64,000 nucleotides of DNA. It comes from Melioribacter roseus. Lineage in GTDB: Bacteria; Bacteroidota; Ignavibacteria; Ignavibacteriales; Melioribacteraceae. This document shows positions 27,966-38,100 of this stretch, piece after piece; positions within the stretch are counted from its first letter, which is position 1, and every line of letters starts with the position of its first letter. The position numbers and the translations under genes are program-made. The stretch is from the NCBI GenBank assembly GCA_020722005.1, contig DYLP01000002.1:1-64000 (forward strand), read 5' to 3'. Below the pieces are notes generated by a model. The model was not told the DNA's origin. It made no database searches and was given only the letters and a program-made list of their open reading frames with translations.

Positions 27966-28805
27966 TTAATGTTCTTGATGATATGCCATCCCGATAAACA
28001 GGGAAGATAGCATTGTAAAAATGTATGCCTGTATTAATGCAACCAAAATTTCCAGCAAATAGATAAAAAGAGCAAATGAAACCGATACAGGCACAACGAT
28101 ATATGTTTTAAGAATAAATATCAAACCCAGCAGAGCCAATATAACAATATGCCCGGCTGTCATATTTGCAAAAAGACGAATTGCCAGTGCAAATGGCTTT
28201 GTAAAGAGTCCCAATATTTCAACTACAAACATAATAGGTATTAACCAGAACGGTATACCGTGCGGGATAAGTCCTTTGAAATATCCAAAAAATCCGTTTT
28301 TAATCATACCGCCAATCTGAATGACAAGAAAAGACATTGTCGCCAAAGTAGCCGTAACAGCAATATTACTCGTTGCTGTGGCGGCATAGGGTACAAGTCC
28401 CAGAAAATTACACGTGAGAATAAAGAAAAAGACTGTTAAAAGATATGGCAAAAATCTCTCGTAGCCGTTGCCGATCGTAGGACGAGCAATTTCGTCACGG
28501 ACAAAAACGACCAGGACTTCCATCATATTAGAAATTCCGTGCGGCACTTTCGATTTGCGGTATGCTTTCGAAACCTTCCAAAAGATCAAAATCAGCAACA
28601 ATGCGGCTAACCACATAAATACAACATGTTTGGTAATCGACAGGTCAATTCCAAAAAGATGAATTTCCGGTAGATGAATAACACCAAAGGGCTCAAAATC
28701 GAGTTCTCTCGAATCGAGTATATGATGCATTATCCAACCGGAATCATTTCCTCCAGATTCCGCCGCTTTTAAAGAGTCTGTTACTGCAGAGGTATTATAC
28801 CACAT
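27966..28805 (-). CDS. atpB: ATP synthase a subunit
   Basis: A 279-residue membrane subunit providing the proton half-channels. There are about six helices; the essential stator Arg is in PFALAIRLFANMTAGH (about 206-221). SNMMEVLVVFVRDEIARPTIG near 92-112 is typical of the long-N-terminus Bacteroidetes/Chlorobi form, which also has the HHILDSRELDFEPFG lead-in. The late helix has LLEILVALIQAYIFTML with the conserved Glu and Gln. It follows the AtpI-like gene by 6 bases. Confidence 0.97.
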   Translation of the reverse strand: MWYNTSAVTDSLKAAESGGNDSGWIMHHILDSRELDFEPFGVIHLPEIHLFGIDLSITKHVVFMWLAALLLILIFWKVSKAYRKSKVPHGISNMMEVLVVFVRDEIARPTIGNGYERFLPYLLTVFFFILTCNFLGLVPYAATATSNIAVTATLATMSFLVIQIGGMIKNGFFGYFKGLIPHGIPFWLIPIMFVVEILGLFTKPFALAIRLFANMTAGHIVILALLGLIFILKTYIVVPVSVSFALFIYLLEILVALIQAYIFTMLSSLFIGMAYHQEH

Positions 28806-28811
28806 ATTGAA

Positions 28812-29195
28812 TCATTTGCCTTTTGTTGCATCCGCTTTTGCCTTTAGGGCTTTTATTTCTACTACCAAAAACAAAATATACCATATAAAGAATGCAAATA
28901 TAAACCCATATTTATCAATTTTCAAGAATTTTAAAGAAAGAAAAATTAGAAGCAAAACCAGAATCATCCTTAAACCCATACCTCCCAGGTTATAAAGGAG
29001 AAAAATTTTATTCCCTTTTTCTGTTGATTTTTTATATAAGATTGAAAAGACAATAAAATTTATAAAAACTATGCCGCTGGGCACCATTATAGAGATAAAC
29101 AGACCTGAATTTATGATATTTGTCATGAATATTACGAGAACTATTAAATTCAAAATCAGATATAGCATTAATATATTTTTAGTCGAACTAATCAT
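28812..29195 (-). CDS. Small membrane protein in the AtpI position
   Basis: A 127-residue protein with four predicted membrane helices (about 8-28, 32-52, 70-90, 97-115), with a basic C-terminus. Its place between an AtpZ-type gene and atpB, plus size and topology, match the AtpI/ATP synthase I group, which helps c-ring assembly or ion supply. I see no diagnostic motif, so the family call rests on context. It overlaps the preceding gene by 8 bases. Confidence 0.65.
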   Translation of the reverse strand: MISSTKNILMLYLILNLIVLVIFMTNIINSGLFISIMVPSGIVFINFIVFSILYKKSTEKGNKIFLLYNLGGMGLRMILVLLLIFLSLKFLKIDKYGFIFAFFIWYILFLVVEIKALKAKADATKGK

Positions 29196-29433
29196 TTTTT
29201 TTCTTATTTAAATTCATAACAGCTTTAATAAAATTGTAAATACCTGCAAATCCTCCGAAAAACGAAAAAATTATCGTTAACCAGGGATGTAAATCAAATT
29301 TATTGTCGAGCCATCTGCCCAGAAAGAACATTAATATTATCGTAGCAGCAAGTTGTGTACCCAAACCGAGATATGGACCGACATTTTTGTAAGTTTCAGT
29401 AAGTTTAGACCCTGTGTTATTTATCTTCTTCAT
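29188..29433 (-). CDS. atpZ: AtpZ/AtpI-type F0F1 ATPase-associated protein
   Basis: An 81-residue protein with two membrane helices (about 18-38 and 48-68). The sequence GLGTQLAATIILMFFLGRWLDNKF followed by HPWLTIIFSFFGGFAGIYN (here in pieces) is the AtpZ pattern. The family is thought to help ATP synthase assembly or divalent-cation supply. The start was moved to the internal ATG at 29433, because the longer frame is in the bactofilin gene; even so, the two genes overlap by 17 bases. Confidence 0.85.
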   Translation of the reverse strand: MKKINNTGSKLTETYKNVGPYLGLGTQLAATIILMFFLGRWLDNKFDLHPWLTIIFSFFGGFAGIYNFIKAVMNLNKKKND

Positions 29434-29785
29434 TAGATATCTTCGATGCATCCATACTGCTATTGCCGTCGAAAACTGCACCTTCTTCTACAATTAAAAT
29501 TCTAGATATAATATCACCTTTGACAACCGCTTTCGATTCGAGGCGCAATTTTTCGGCAGCAATAATTTTACCTTCTACTTTGCCGTTTGTAATTACATTA
29601 CGTGCTTTAATTTCTCCAATAACTTGAGCCTGCTCACCCATTGTCAAATTTCCGTTGACAGAAAGGTTCCCCTTTACTATTCCATCAATTCTTACGTTTC
29701 CTTCGCTGTTAATATTACCTTCAATTTTTACACCATTACTAATTATGCTTACTTCTTCTTCATTAATTTCTTTTTTCAATGCCAT
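29417..29785 (-). CDS. Bactofilin
   Basis: A 122-residue cytoskeletal protein that self-assembles into filaments without nucleotide. The core (about 12-110) is a right-handed beta helix made of short repeats, seen as GNINSEGNVRIDGIVKGNL, VNGNLTMGEQAQVIGEI and NGKVEGKIIAAEKLRLES. The tail is acidic. It follows an M23 peptidase gene by 9 bases; bactofilins often pair with such peptidases to place cell-wall remodelling. The stop overlaps atpZ. Confidence 0.92.
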   Translation of the reverse strand: MALKKEINEEEVSIISNGVKIEGNINSEGNVRIDGIVKGNLSVNGNLTMGEQAQVIGEIKARNVITNGKVEGKIIAAEKLRLESKAVVKGDIISRILIVEEGAVFDGNSSMDASKISNEEDK

Positions 29786-29794
29786 ATTAAACTC

Positions 29795-30640
29795 CTATTT
29801 AATTAGAATATATTGCTCGGGGTCGACGGGTTTGCCTTTAAACCACAATTCAAAGTGGAGGTGTGGTCCAGTGGTTTCCGTACCCGAATTGCCACTCAGA
29901 GCGATTAGTTCGCCAGCCAGAACATAATCCGGTGGCTTCTTCAAGAGCTCAGCACAATGTTTGTATATCGAAATATAATTGTCATCATGTTGAATAATGA
30001 TTGTATATCCGTAGTCAATTGTATAGTCGGCAAAGAGAACCAGTCCACCGGCAGCAGCATAAATCGGAGTACCTTCTTTAACTCCCAGATCGAGTCCCAT
30101 ATGTCCCTCGGCAGGATTAAATTTTTTTGTGATAATACCTCTGACAGGCGTAAAAAAAAAGATTGGTTTGCCAGTTTCCTTGTTTTGTTTAGATAATTTA
30201 TAATACAATAACGAAATCGCTTTCAGAATATTCCCACCAGGCTCAATTCGCTTTTTAATATTCTTTTGAAGTGAGTCGTAAAGGGCTCGTGTAGAATCGG
30301 AAGAATTTGAGTTTGCCAGCCTTACTGCATATTTTAATTTTTCATTGGTGGAAGCAATTTTCTCGAGTTGTGAAGTCAATAAGTTTACTTTCCCCTGCAG
30401 TTCGTTTATTTTTTCACGTTGAAGTTTCAGCTCTTGATTGTCTAGTACAAACATAAAATTCTTGATTGGCGTGACTGAAAGTATGAAAATTAGAATGAAC
30501 CATTCAACTACAGTATAAATAAAGACATAGGCGCTTGCACGGAGTAGACTCAACTTATAAGTTTTTGTACCTGAGTCGGGAATATTTGGGGTAAGGAGGA
30601 AAAATATTTTTTTGATTTTTTTTAAGTCAAGCCAGTTCAT
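29795..30640 (-). CDS. M23-family membrane-anchored peptidoglycan peptidase
   Basis: A 281-residue protein with one membrane helix (about 33-55), a periplasmic coiled coil (about 65-105), and a C-terminal LytM/M23 domain (about 165-275). The zinc ligands are His and Asp in EGHMGLDLGV and the second His of GPHLHFEL; the first His there is catalytic. All are present, so it should be an active endopeptidase rather than a degenerate EnvC/NlpD-like regulator. The start is the ATG at 30640; a TTG lies one codon earlier. Pairing with bactofilin suggests a localised wall-shaping role. Confidence 0.9.
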   Translation of the reverse strand: MNWLDLKKIKKIFFLLTPNIPDSGTKTYKLSLLRASAYVFIYTVVEWFILIFILSVTPIKNFMFVLDNQELKLQREKINELQGKVNLLTSQLEKIASTNEKLKYAVRLANSNSSDSTRALYDSLQKNIKKRIEPGGNILKAISLLYYKLSKQNKETGKPIFFFTPVRGIITKKFNPAEGHMGLDLGVKEGTPIYAAAGGLVLFADYTIDYGYTIIIQHDDNYISIYKHCAELLKKPPDYVLAGELIALSGNSGTETTGPHLHFELWFKGKPVDPEQYILIK

Positions 30641-30677
30641 CAATAAATTCCGTGATAGACAGCATTAAAATAATAAT

Positions 30678-31715
30678 TTAGTTTGATTTTTGCTTTCGAA
30701 TTAGCAGGCGTTCCAATTCATGAATAATAATGTCCGGCTCGAGCAGATATCCGCAATCGAATGATTTAATAGGACATGACTTATGTCCATGAATACCGCA
30801 CGGTTTGCATTCGAGCCCGTCGTAAGAAACAACCGAGCTGAAACGTGAGTATGGATAAAAACCGAAATCTGGAACTGTAGAACAATAAACATCAATAACA
30901 GGCGTATCCGTTGCCATAGCCATATGCACAGGAGCGCTGTCGTTTGAAATTAGCGCATTGCTATTCATCAACAAAGCCACGCTTTCAATTACCGTCAATT
31001 TTCCCGCCAAAGAAATTAATTCTGTCTTACCGTAGTTTTTACTCAAATTTTCGCACAGAGATATATCATCCGGACCACCAACTAAAATTACGAAATAATC
31101 CCTTTCAATTAACTTTTTTATTACTTCGTCATAGCGTGGATATCTTTTGGTAGGCCATACAGAACCTGGGGCTATGCATATAACTTTCTTTTCCGAAGAT
31201 GGCAAAAGAGATTTAACTTTTATAAATACTTTTTCTTCTATTATAAATTCTGGAAATATTTTCCATGAATTCTCTTCATCCTGCCCGGTAAGTCTCAGAT
31301 TTCTTTGCACCTCGTGACTGAAATTATTGTACTCTGCGCGATAATTATAAACCCAACTCATTGCAGCTTTATCAAATCCTGCTCTGAACTCTATTCCGGA
31401 CATTAATGAAATGAGAGAAGAACGGAAAGAACGGTGGGGAGAATAAAGTCGTGTATATTTTTTGCTTCGTATTTCTTTAATAATACTGGACAAAGCTCTC
31501 AGCGACTTATTCTTTCTTTTATCGTATAAAATAAGATCGTTCACATAAGGCGAGTTTTCAAATATTTCTTTTGATTGAGGAATCGTAAGAACGTCAATAA
31601 GGCTTTCGGGAAAAGAATCTTTTAATTTCTGAATCAGCGGGAGCGTAAGGATTGCGTCGCCCAGAAAAGCAGTTTGTACAACCAGTATTTTCTCACGCTT
31701 GTTCAATATTTCCAT
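30678..31715 (-). CDS. GT9 heptosyltransferase family glycosyltransferase
   Basis: A 345-residue GT-B enzyme of the LPS heptosyltransferase (WaaC/WaaF) family. The N-terminus VVQTAFLGDAILTLPLI, the central IAPGSVWPTKRYP and the donor-side SNDSAPVHMAMATDTPVI are the family marks. A late Cys cluster (CKPCGIHGHKSCPIKSFDC) is typical of the WaaF-like subgroup. It adds a heptose-type sugar to LPS inner core, or to another glycan, at the cytosolic face of the inner membrane. It overlaps the acyltransferase gene by 13 bases. Confidence 0.88.
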   Translation of the reverse strand: MEILNKREKILVVQTAFLGDAILTLPLIQKLKDSFPESLIDVLTIPQSKEIFENSPYVNDLILYDKRKNKSLRALSSIIKEIRSKKYTRLYSPHRSFRSSLISLMSGIEFRAGFDKAAMSWVYNYRAEYNNFSHEVQRNLRLTGQDEENSWKIFPEFIIEEKVFIKVKSLLPSSEKKVICIAPGSVWPTKRYPRYDEVIKKLIERDYFVILVGGPDDISLCENLSKNYGKTELISLAGKLTVIESVALLMNSNALISNDSAPVHMAMATDTPVIDVYCSTVPDFGFYPYSRFSSVVSYDGLECKPCGIHGHKSCPIKSFDCGYLLEPDIIIHELERLLIRKQKSN

Positions 31716-32578
31716 ATTTTATGCATCCAGAAATACTGGGAAGGATATTTCCTCACATAGCTTTCAAGAAAAGAAATATATTCTTGTGTTATAGCTATTA
31801 ATTTTTCTTCGTAAGTGCCCGGTAGCTCATCGTAATTTATTGTATTGACGTAGATTTTATATTTGAAATCAGGCTGACGAACAGCCACCAAAAGCAGAAT
31901 ATCGCAACCCGTTTTGAGTGCGAAAGCTGCGGCGCCTGTATTCAACGCCGTCGGCACACCGAAGAAATTGAAACGTGGTGCATTAGCAGGTCCTCTCTGG
32001 TCGCCGGCTATGCCTACAACTTCACCATTTTTAAGTGCACTGAATATTTGTTTAACAGATACACCTAAGGGAATAACCCTTACATTTCCGCGCCTACGTG
32101 TACGCTCCAACCATTTTGTTATGTATATATTTCTCTGAGGTTTAACCAGAATATTATAGACAGCTGGAATATTAACAGCTAATGCCGACATTATAACTTC
32201 CCAATTGCCGAAGTGGCCGGAAAGTAATATTGTCCCTTTTTCACTGTTAATTATCTCTTCAATAAGCGCCTTATTTTCAAAAATAATTTCTTTCTTGATT
32301 TCTGAATCTTCAAGAGAAGGCAAAATCATCAATTCGGAAAATGTAATCGACATATTAACATAATTTTGCCTGGCAATTTTATGAATTTCTCTTTTAGATT
32401 TTTCCGGGAAAGCTTTTCTTAAATTATTTAGTACGGTAGACTTTCGAATTGGAATTAAATAATAGAATAAAAAGCCAATGATACGTGCTAATTTTCTGGT
32501 ACGCTTAAGACCGATTTTATTAAAAAGCGTTACCAGACTTCTGAAGAGGAAATATTCGATTTTGTTTTTGTCGGGCAT
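31703..32578 (-). CDS. LpxL/HtrB-family lipid A acyltransferase
   Basis: A 291-residue inner-membrane acyltransferase. It has a hydrophobic N-terminal region (LARIIGFLFYYLIPI), the catalytic H-x4-E motif in LSGHFGNWEV (about 121-130), GDQRGP with following FFGVPTALNTGAAAFALKTG, and the YFWMHKIWKY end. The family moves a fatty acyl chain from acyl-ACP onto Kdo-lipid A, so late lipid A acylation is the likely job; transfer to another lipid cannot be ruled out. The neighbours (GT9, GWxTD protein) support an outer-membrane role. Confidence 0.9.
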   Translation of the reverse strand: MPDKNKIEYFLFRSLVTLFNKIGLKRTRKLARIIGFLFYYLIPIRKSTVLNNLRKAFPEKSKREIHKIARQNYVNMSITFSELMILPSLEDSEIKKEIIFENKALIEEIINSEKGTILLSGHFGNWEVIMSALAVNIPAVYNILVKPQRNIYITKWLERTRRRGNVRVIPLGVSVKQIFSALKNGEVVGIAGDQRGPANAPRFNFFGVPTALNTGAAAFALKTGCDILLLVAVRQPDFKYKIYVNTINYDELPGTYEEKLIAITQEYISFLESYVRKYPSQYFWMHKIWKY

Positions 32579-32580
32579 TC

Positions 32581-33939
32581 TTATTGAGTGGTTTTTAATC
32601 TGTATTGCCAGTTGTCGTCTCGCACTTCGCCTCGTTTGTCGGAATGGAGAAGTTCGTAATTTCCAAAGCCCGTCACATCCCCGAATATAAAAGTAACGCC
32701 TCCTTCAATTTGATTATAGAACCAGACTTCGTAAGGTTTCATATTCGATTGATTAGGATATCTGTCGCGCTGGTCGGGTTCGCCGTAGACCAAATAAACC
32801 CGTCCGCGGTCGGTTAAATATCCAGGTCGTGAATAGTAGCTGAAATTTTGATTTACATATTCGACCCGGCGCATGTAATCTTCCTTAAATTCATTTATAG
32901 GAGTCGAGGGGTCGGAGTCCCTTCTCTGCCAGAACGTATAAAGAAATTCACGTTTGCCGTTGAGAGAATCAAGCTTTTTATACTGACTAATTTCATTACC
33001 TGAAGCAATATATTTTATCTGGTCGAACATTTTATCGCAGTCTTCAGAAGTCATTATGGCAAACTCGCTTCCGGCAAAACCTCTATTAATTCTGTAATTA
33101 GTAGCCGTATCAACGAAATCGGGATTATAATAATAAAATCTTTTTGAAGATATATATCCTTCATTAGTGCTGTTATTTACCAAACTCAATTTAAGTGAAT
33201 AAGAATCTGTAGGTAATTTTGATAAATTAAAGAATCCGATATCTACTGTAGGCTTGTCGTTTTGAGCGATTTTCCTAGATTGCCCACCAACTTTATTGCC
33301 AATGCCGTTAAAAAGTTCTTTGTAAAGAGTAAAATCGGCGTTCGTATCTTCGAGTTTCAAGTTGTATAATTCTACATAATAAAAAAGTACTGGCATATTG
33401 TTACTGAAAATCATGGAGGGATTTGGAATTACTTCAAGTGTATTTTTATAGAAAATTGAATTTGGATTAGCACCTTCTCTTTTAATATTAGTAGCAATCT
33501 GTATATCACTCAAAGCATATTTACCTTCTTTGATTGGGATTGCTTCAATTACTTCATTTATTTCTTTCGATAGCGAAGGATTATTCGAGTCGTAAGCTTT
33601 GATATACAGAGAATACTTCCCTTCTGGAATGACCAAACCAACTACTCCGGTATACGACTTCAAATTGTTAGTAGTGTCAATAGTATTAGCGATTTTCCAA
33701 TCTTTCTTAAAAAACAAAGTATCGGCAGTTAAATTCTTAATTTCGATATGAACAATTGCTTCGATTTTCAAGTCATTAGAAACGGTCATTTTGGAGGGCA
33801 TTAAATCGTAGTAGAATTCTATATAAACCGAAGATGTGTCGTATTTGAATCGTGCGTAATCAAATTCGAAAGCAAGTTCGTCCTGAGCAATAATTTTTAT
33901 AGTAGAGAAGATAAAAAGAATAAAAAACAATTTTTTCAT
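32581..33939 (-). CDS. GWxTD-domain secreted protein
   Basis: A 452-residue protein with signal peptide MKKLFFILFIFSTIKIIA. The last 130 or so residues follow the GWxTD family: YMRRVEYVNQNFSYY, then GYLTDRGRVYLVYGEPDQRDRYP and YEVWFY, ending FGNYELLHS. The naming Trp is Tyr here (GYLTD). The rest is beta-rich. The family occurs mainly in Bacteroidetes/Acidobacteria-like groups and has no firm function. The start was moved to the ATG at 33939, with GGTGGAG about 10 bases upstream; the longer frame has no ribosome site. Confidence 0.85.
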   Translation of the reverse strand: MKKLFFILFIFSTIKIIAQDELAFEFDYARFKYDTSSVYIEFYYDLMPSKMTVSNDLKIEAIVHIEIKNLTADTLFFKKDWKIANTIDTTNNLKSYTGVVGLVIPEGKYSLYIKAYDSNNPSLSKEINEVIEAIPIKEGKYALSDIQIATNIKREGANPNSIFYKNTLEVIPNPSMIFSNNMPVLFYYVELYNLKLEDTNADFTLYKELFNGIGNKVGGQSRKIAQNDKPTVDIGFFNLSKLPTDSYSLKLSLVNNSTNEGYISSKRFYYYNPDFVDTATNYRINRGFAGSEFAIMTSEDCDKMFDQIKYIASGNEISQYKKLDSLNGKREFLYTFWQRRDSDPSTPINEFKEDYMRRVEYVNQNFSYYSRPGYLTDRGRVYLVYGEPDQRDRYPNQSNMKPYEVWFYNQIEGGVTFIFGDVTGFGNYELLHSDKRGEVRDDNWQYRLKTTQ

Positions 33940-34020
33940 TATAGAATAACTCCACCAATAATTTTGACGATACATATTTAACGAAATGAAAAAAGAGAAT
34001 CAAATATTAACGATAGATTT

Positions 34021-34056
34021 AAAAAGCAGGAAGCCCTCTCTTCGAGGGCTTCCTGC
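34021..34056 (-). terminator. Strong terminator after the PorV-like gene
   Basis: A perfect 13-base-pair inverted repeat (GCAGGAAGCCCTC with GAGGGCTTCCTGC) around a 5-base loop, followed on the minus strand by TTTTT. It lies 20 bases after the PorV-like stop and closes the receptor/secreted protein/PorV unit. Confidence 0.93.
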
Positions 34057-34075
34057 CTAAATATATACAATCAGA

Positions 34076-35104
34076 TCACAGTCCTAAAGTTACCGTAAAT
34101 ACATGATTGTCGTTGAAGAACTTCATCTGTCTGAAAGCGTAATCGAGTTTTAAGCCGAGACCGCCAAGGTTATAGTTGATACCAAAACCCGCAGTCAAGC
34201 CAAAAGTATTGCTGTCGCTGTCGAGCTCGGGCATAAACATATAACCGCCGCGAATGAAGAACAGATCGTTATAAGCGTATTCAGCACCAAATCTGTATTC
34301 ATCGCCATAGAAGTTGCTGTTCTGGAAAACGCCGTTTACGATCAGAGAATTTGTCTCGTTAAACTGATAATTGTAACCTAATGCTAATTCCAGAGTTGAA
34401 GGTAACTCGAATGACGCAGCATCGATTTTGTAATACTGAGTTGGTCTGGAAAGGTCGGTCGAAATAGCTTTAACGTTAAGACCGCTGCCATCGTAATCCA
34501 TTTGAGGACCAAGGTTCTTGAGCACTACTGCAAAGCTCAAGCCGTCGATATTTCCGAGGTTTTTGTAAGATATACCGAGGTTGAAAGCAATGCCGGTAGC
34601 AGAAACGAGGTCTATTTTTTCGGATACGATATTAGTGGTAAGACCGACCGAGATACGATCGCTCAGCATACGAGCATAAGTCATACCGACAGTAATGAAA
34701 GAAGGACTGAATGTTTGACCTGTACCGTCGGGATTTTGAACAGTAGTGACTGGAATATCGCCAACAGCAATTGATTTAATCGAGAATGCAAGAGCACCAA
34801 TTCCTTCGATATTAGTAGAAACTGCGCCGTACTCTACATTAATGTCGGCAAAATAGTTCATGTGTGAAAAGAGAGCATAAGTATTGTAATCACCTCTGGC
34901 TAAGTTTGCCGGATTCCAGTAGAGTGCTTCTACACCTGTTGCATCAACCAGAGTGGCTCCAGCCATCGACACACCGCGTGCACCGACAGGAACCAGAAGC
35001 TGAGTTGCTCCGGCAGTTCCATTACGACTACCACCGCCTGCAAAGAGGCTGCCTGCGGTGAATAGTGTCAATAGTACTAATGTTATTAAATTTATTTTTT
35101 TCAT
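34076..35104 (-). CDS. PorV/PorQ-family outer-membrane protein
   Basis: A 342-residue barrel related to PorV, the type IX secretion shuttle protein. The N-terminus has a signal peptide (about 1-22), then AGATQLLVPVGARGVSMAGATLV (in pieces), GVEALYWNPANLA and many amphipathic strands; the end is FNDNHVFTVTLGL. PorV proper carries T9SS cargo to the attachment complex; PorV-like paralogues are numerous in Ignavibacteria. The start was set to the ATG at 35104 with AAGGAG 8 bases upstream; a TTG lies two codons before. It is third in the unit, after a T9SS-type substrate and a receptor. Confidence 0.9.
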   Translation of the reverse strand: MKKINLITLVLLTLFTAGSLFAGGGSRNGTAGATQLLVPVGARGVSMAGATLVDATGVEALYWNPANLARGDYNTYALFSHMNYFADINVEYGAVSTNIEGIGALAFSIKSIAVGDIPVTTVQNPDGTGQTFSPSFITVGMTYARMLSDRISVGLTTNIVSEKIDLVSATGIAFNLGISYKNLGNIDGLSFAVVLKNLGPQMDYDGSGLNVKAISTDLSRPTQYYKIDAASFELPSTLELALGYNYQFNETNSLIVNGVFQNSNFYGDEYRFGAEYAYNDLFFIRGGYMFMPELDSDSNTFGLTAGFGINYNLGGLGLKLDYAFRQMKFFNDNHVFTVTLGL

Positions 35105-35124
35105 TTTCAATCTCCTTCAATTTT

Positions 35125-38100
35125 TTAGAATCGATCAAGAATTTGCTGTTCTTGAATTATAGCGACTTTGAGTATCTTCGTTTTTCCTAAATCCGGCATA
35201 TCGATATGTACTATGTACAATCCGCTTGCAACCGGAAGGTCACTTTCATTGTTGAGATCCCATCTGAAGAATTGATCAGGCGTATCTTTATGGAGTGTTC
35301 TAACCAGTTGACCAGCAAGATTAAAAATGCGAATTGTAGCTTTCTGTGGTAAGTGGTTGAAAGTTACAAAACGCTGGTATTTGTTGATTTCCTGCGGATT
35401 GACTCCATAGTACGGATTCGGGAACACATTTACATCTTCAACGTCTTTCTTTGCCAGTTCGGGATCGTTTACAACTGAAGGAGCCTTGAAAGTATATTTA
35501 TCTTCAGCAGAAATAGGTTTATTATAGTTAATTCTGATAACCGTTCCTGCTGGTGGCATTTGTCCGTCACCGTCGAATTCACAGACGATAAATCTACCAA
35601 TCGGATAAACAAAACCGCCATGGAAGTCGGCATTGTAATCACCGGCATTGGGGTCAGTATCGAATGCATAATTGTATGTTGCACCAGGACCACCAGACTG
35701 GACGCACGAGTTTTCAAATTGCTTATAACCAACGTCTCCAGGTGTTCTATCCTTTGGATCCATCCAGTAGACCCAGTCCGAAGCGGGATAACCGAAATAT
35801 GGATCTTCGCCAGTTGCCCATCCCCATTGGTCTGCTGTTGCAACATTGCTTAAAACAAATGGAATCATTCTAAAGTCATCCGATGGGTCATCAGGTGTTC
35901 CAATGCCAATATTCCAGAGCTCAAATGGAACCTTTGCTATCTTGTCATCTTCAAATGCATAAACAGCGTAGCCGCCATTTTCAGTAAATCTAAATTCGTA
36001 GTCATATGGTGAAGCATAGTTTACATATCGATATAAGGCATTGATGGTACCAGTATTTCCAGTGCTAACATAATATCTATCACCGCCTGAAGAATTAAGA
36101 CTATGCCATACTTTGTTGCCTTTATATGGTGCACCGGCAGCATCGTATTTTGAAGGATCAAGTGGAGCACCTGCATAAGCAACTTCAACCATACCGTCCC
36201 CTTCACCTGGACCTTTTATCATTGCAGGGGCGTCCTGTACTCCTACCTGAATTCCATCTACAATGATAAACTCGTTATCGTCGCCGAAATGGGTTTGATT
36301 TGCAAGAACTGTTTGCCCATTTTTCAGAACATTCCATGTTTTGTTGCCTTCTGCGTCAGTATTAAATGTAACTGTGTAGTCAGCACCTGTTAATTTTGTA
36401 GGATCTACTACAATCGGTGTTACTACACCGTCACTCAAACCTGCAGAGTGTGTTACATCGAGAACCTGTCCTGTTACGCCTTCATAACGGACACCAGGTT
36501 TTGGAGTCTGAGGTACTACTTCGATAACACTCATTGGATTTTCGAGGACTCTCGGAGCTGCTTCTGGATCAGGATTATAAGCATATGAAGTGACTGCAAA
36601 GTAATATTTACTGCCATTATTTAAAGGTAATCCACCTTTAAATACATCGTTTTTAATGCTAATATATCTCTTTATTCCTGCGTCGCTACCAAATTTAACA
36701 ACACGGTCGAGAACGATACCTGAAGTAGCATCAAATTCTTTATCGGTAATCTTAAGTACGCCGTCTACAATGTCATAAGTAGCAATTAAGCGAGCTTCGC
36801 TTGCCTGTGCTGTTTCGGTTGGTAATTGATATACACAGTATCCCTGGAATTCAAATCCACCTTTCGAGTAAGTTTCTGTAGCATTTACTTTTGCAGGGTC
36901 GCTGCCCCAAGATAATATAATTTCTTCATCCATTTCAGCCACATTTACTACTGGAGCTGGAGGTGGTGTAGGAACGTTAAAGAAGTTGTCGTAAGCTAAT
37001 TGTGCCTGCAGATCGTAGAATTTTAACAACTGAACAGCTCCTAATCTATCGACACCTTCAATTGCACCAGCAGCAATTTCTGCAACTACAACTTCCTGAG
37101 TATCGCCATAAGCCATTTCGAATGGACCCGATACAGAACCGATACGACGATCTCCTGGTGGATGGAGCATACCATCCAGCCAACCAGTTCCAGTTATAGG
37201 ATCACCGGCTAATGTAAATTTCGTTGGCTGTCCGGTTGTAGGGTCAATAAAAGGATCGCCAGTGGTTGATACTCTTCCTCTAAACAGATTATACCACTGT
37301 AATGTACCTGTTTCATAAAGACCCTGGTCGGGATCGCTATAGACGTTGTCGCCGTTAATGAAGAAATAGAAAGCAGTCATGGGCAAATTCTTTTTGCCCT
37401 GGATATATTTTCCTTTGAAGATAGCTGAATCTTCAGCTTCACCATTAACAATTGGTCCCTGGAAGAAGTCGAAACCAACTGCTGGTGGTGGAAGAGGATT
37501 ATAAACAGCATCTGTAGCATTAGCATTAAAAGCAAATCCTAAACTTAAAGTTGTATCGCACCCTGCAAAGTCATCGCCTGCATCACCTACGTCAGGGTCT
37601 GACCACATAGAAACATACATTTCGGTGAAAGGTTTTTGTTCAGGATTTTTATTGATAATAATATATTTACGGAAAAACATGTTACCGAGGGCACCAGTTG
37701 CTTTATAGCCCCAAATAGTAACCTGTTCTTCAATTCCCATTGGAAGAGAACCATACATAAAGTCAGTTTGAGCGGGATCTAAATCATTAGATACGAACCA
37801 GATTGTTTGGTCAGCTCCCGGAACTCCAGGTATATCTACAGCAGGATTATATTGCCCGTCGCCATTTACATCTTCGAAAGGAGCGCCCTGGCTTGCAGGC
37901 CATTCGTTCCAGTCTTTTTCATACTGTGCTCTGATAGCTTCGATTGTAGGTCCATCACCATCAGCCAGTTCAGCACTTAAATCGCCATCCTTATAATCTC
38001 TTCTTACACGATAAATTCTTACATCCGGGTCAGCTGGATTAGCAGGTGTACCGTCTGGCAATATTCTACCTGGCACAGTTCCCTGACGATAGACCGAGCC

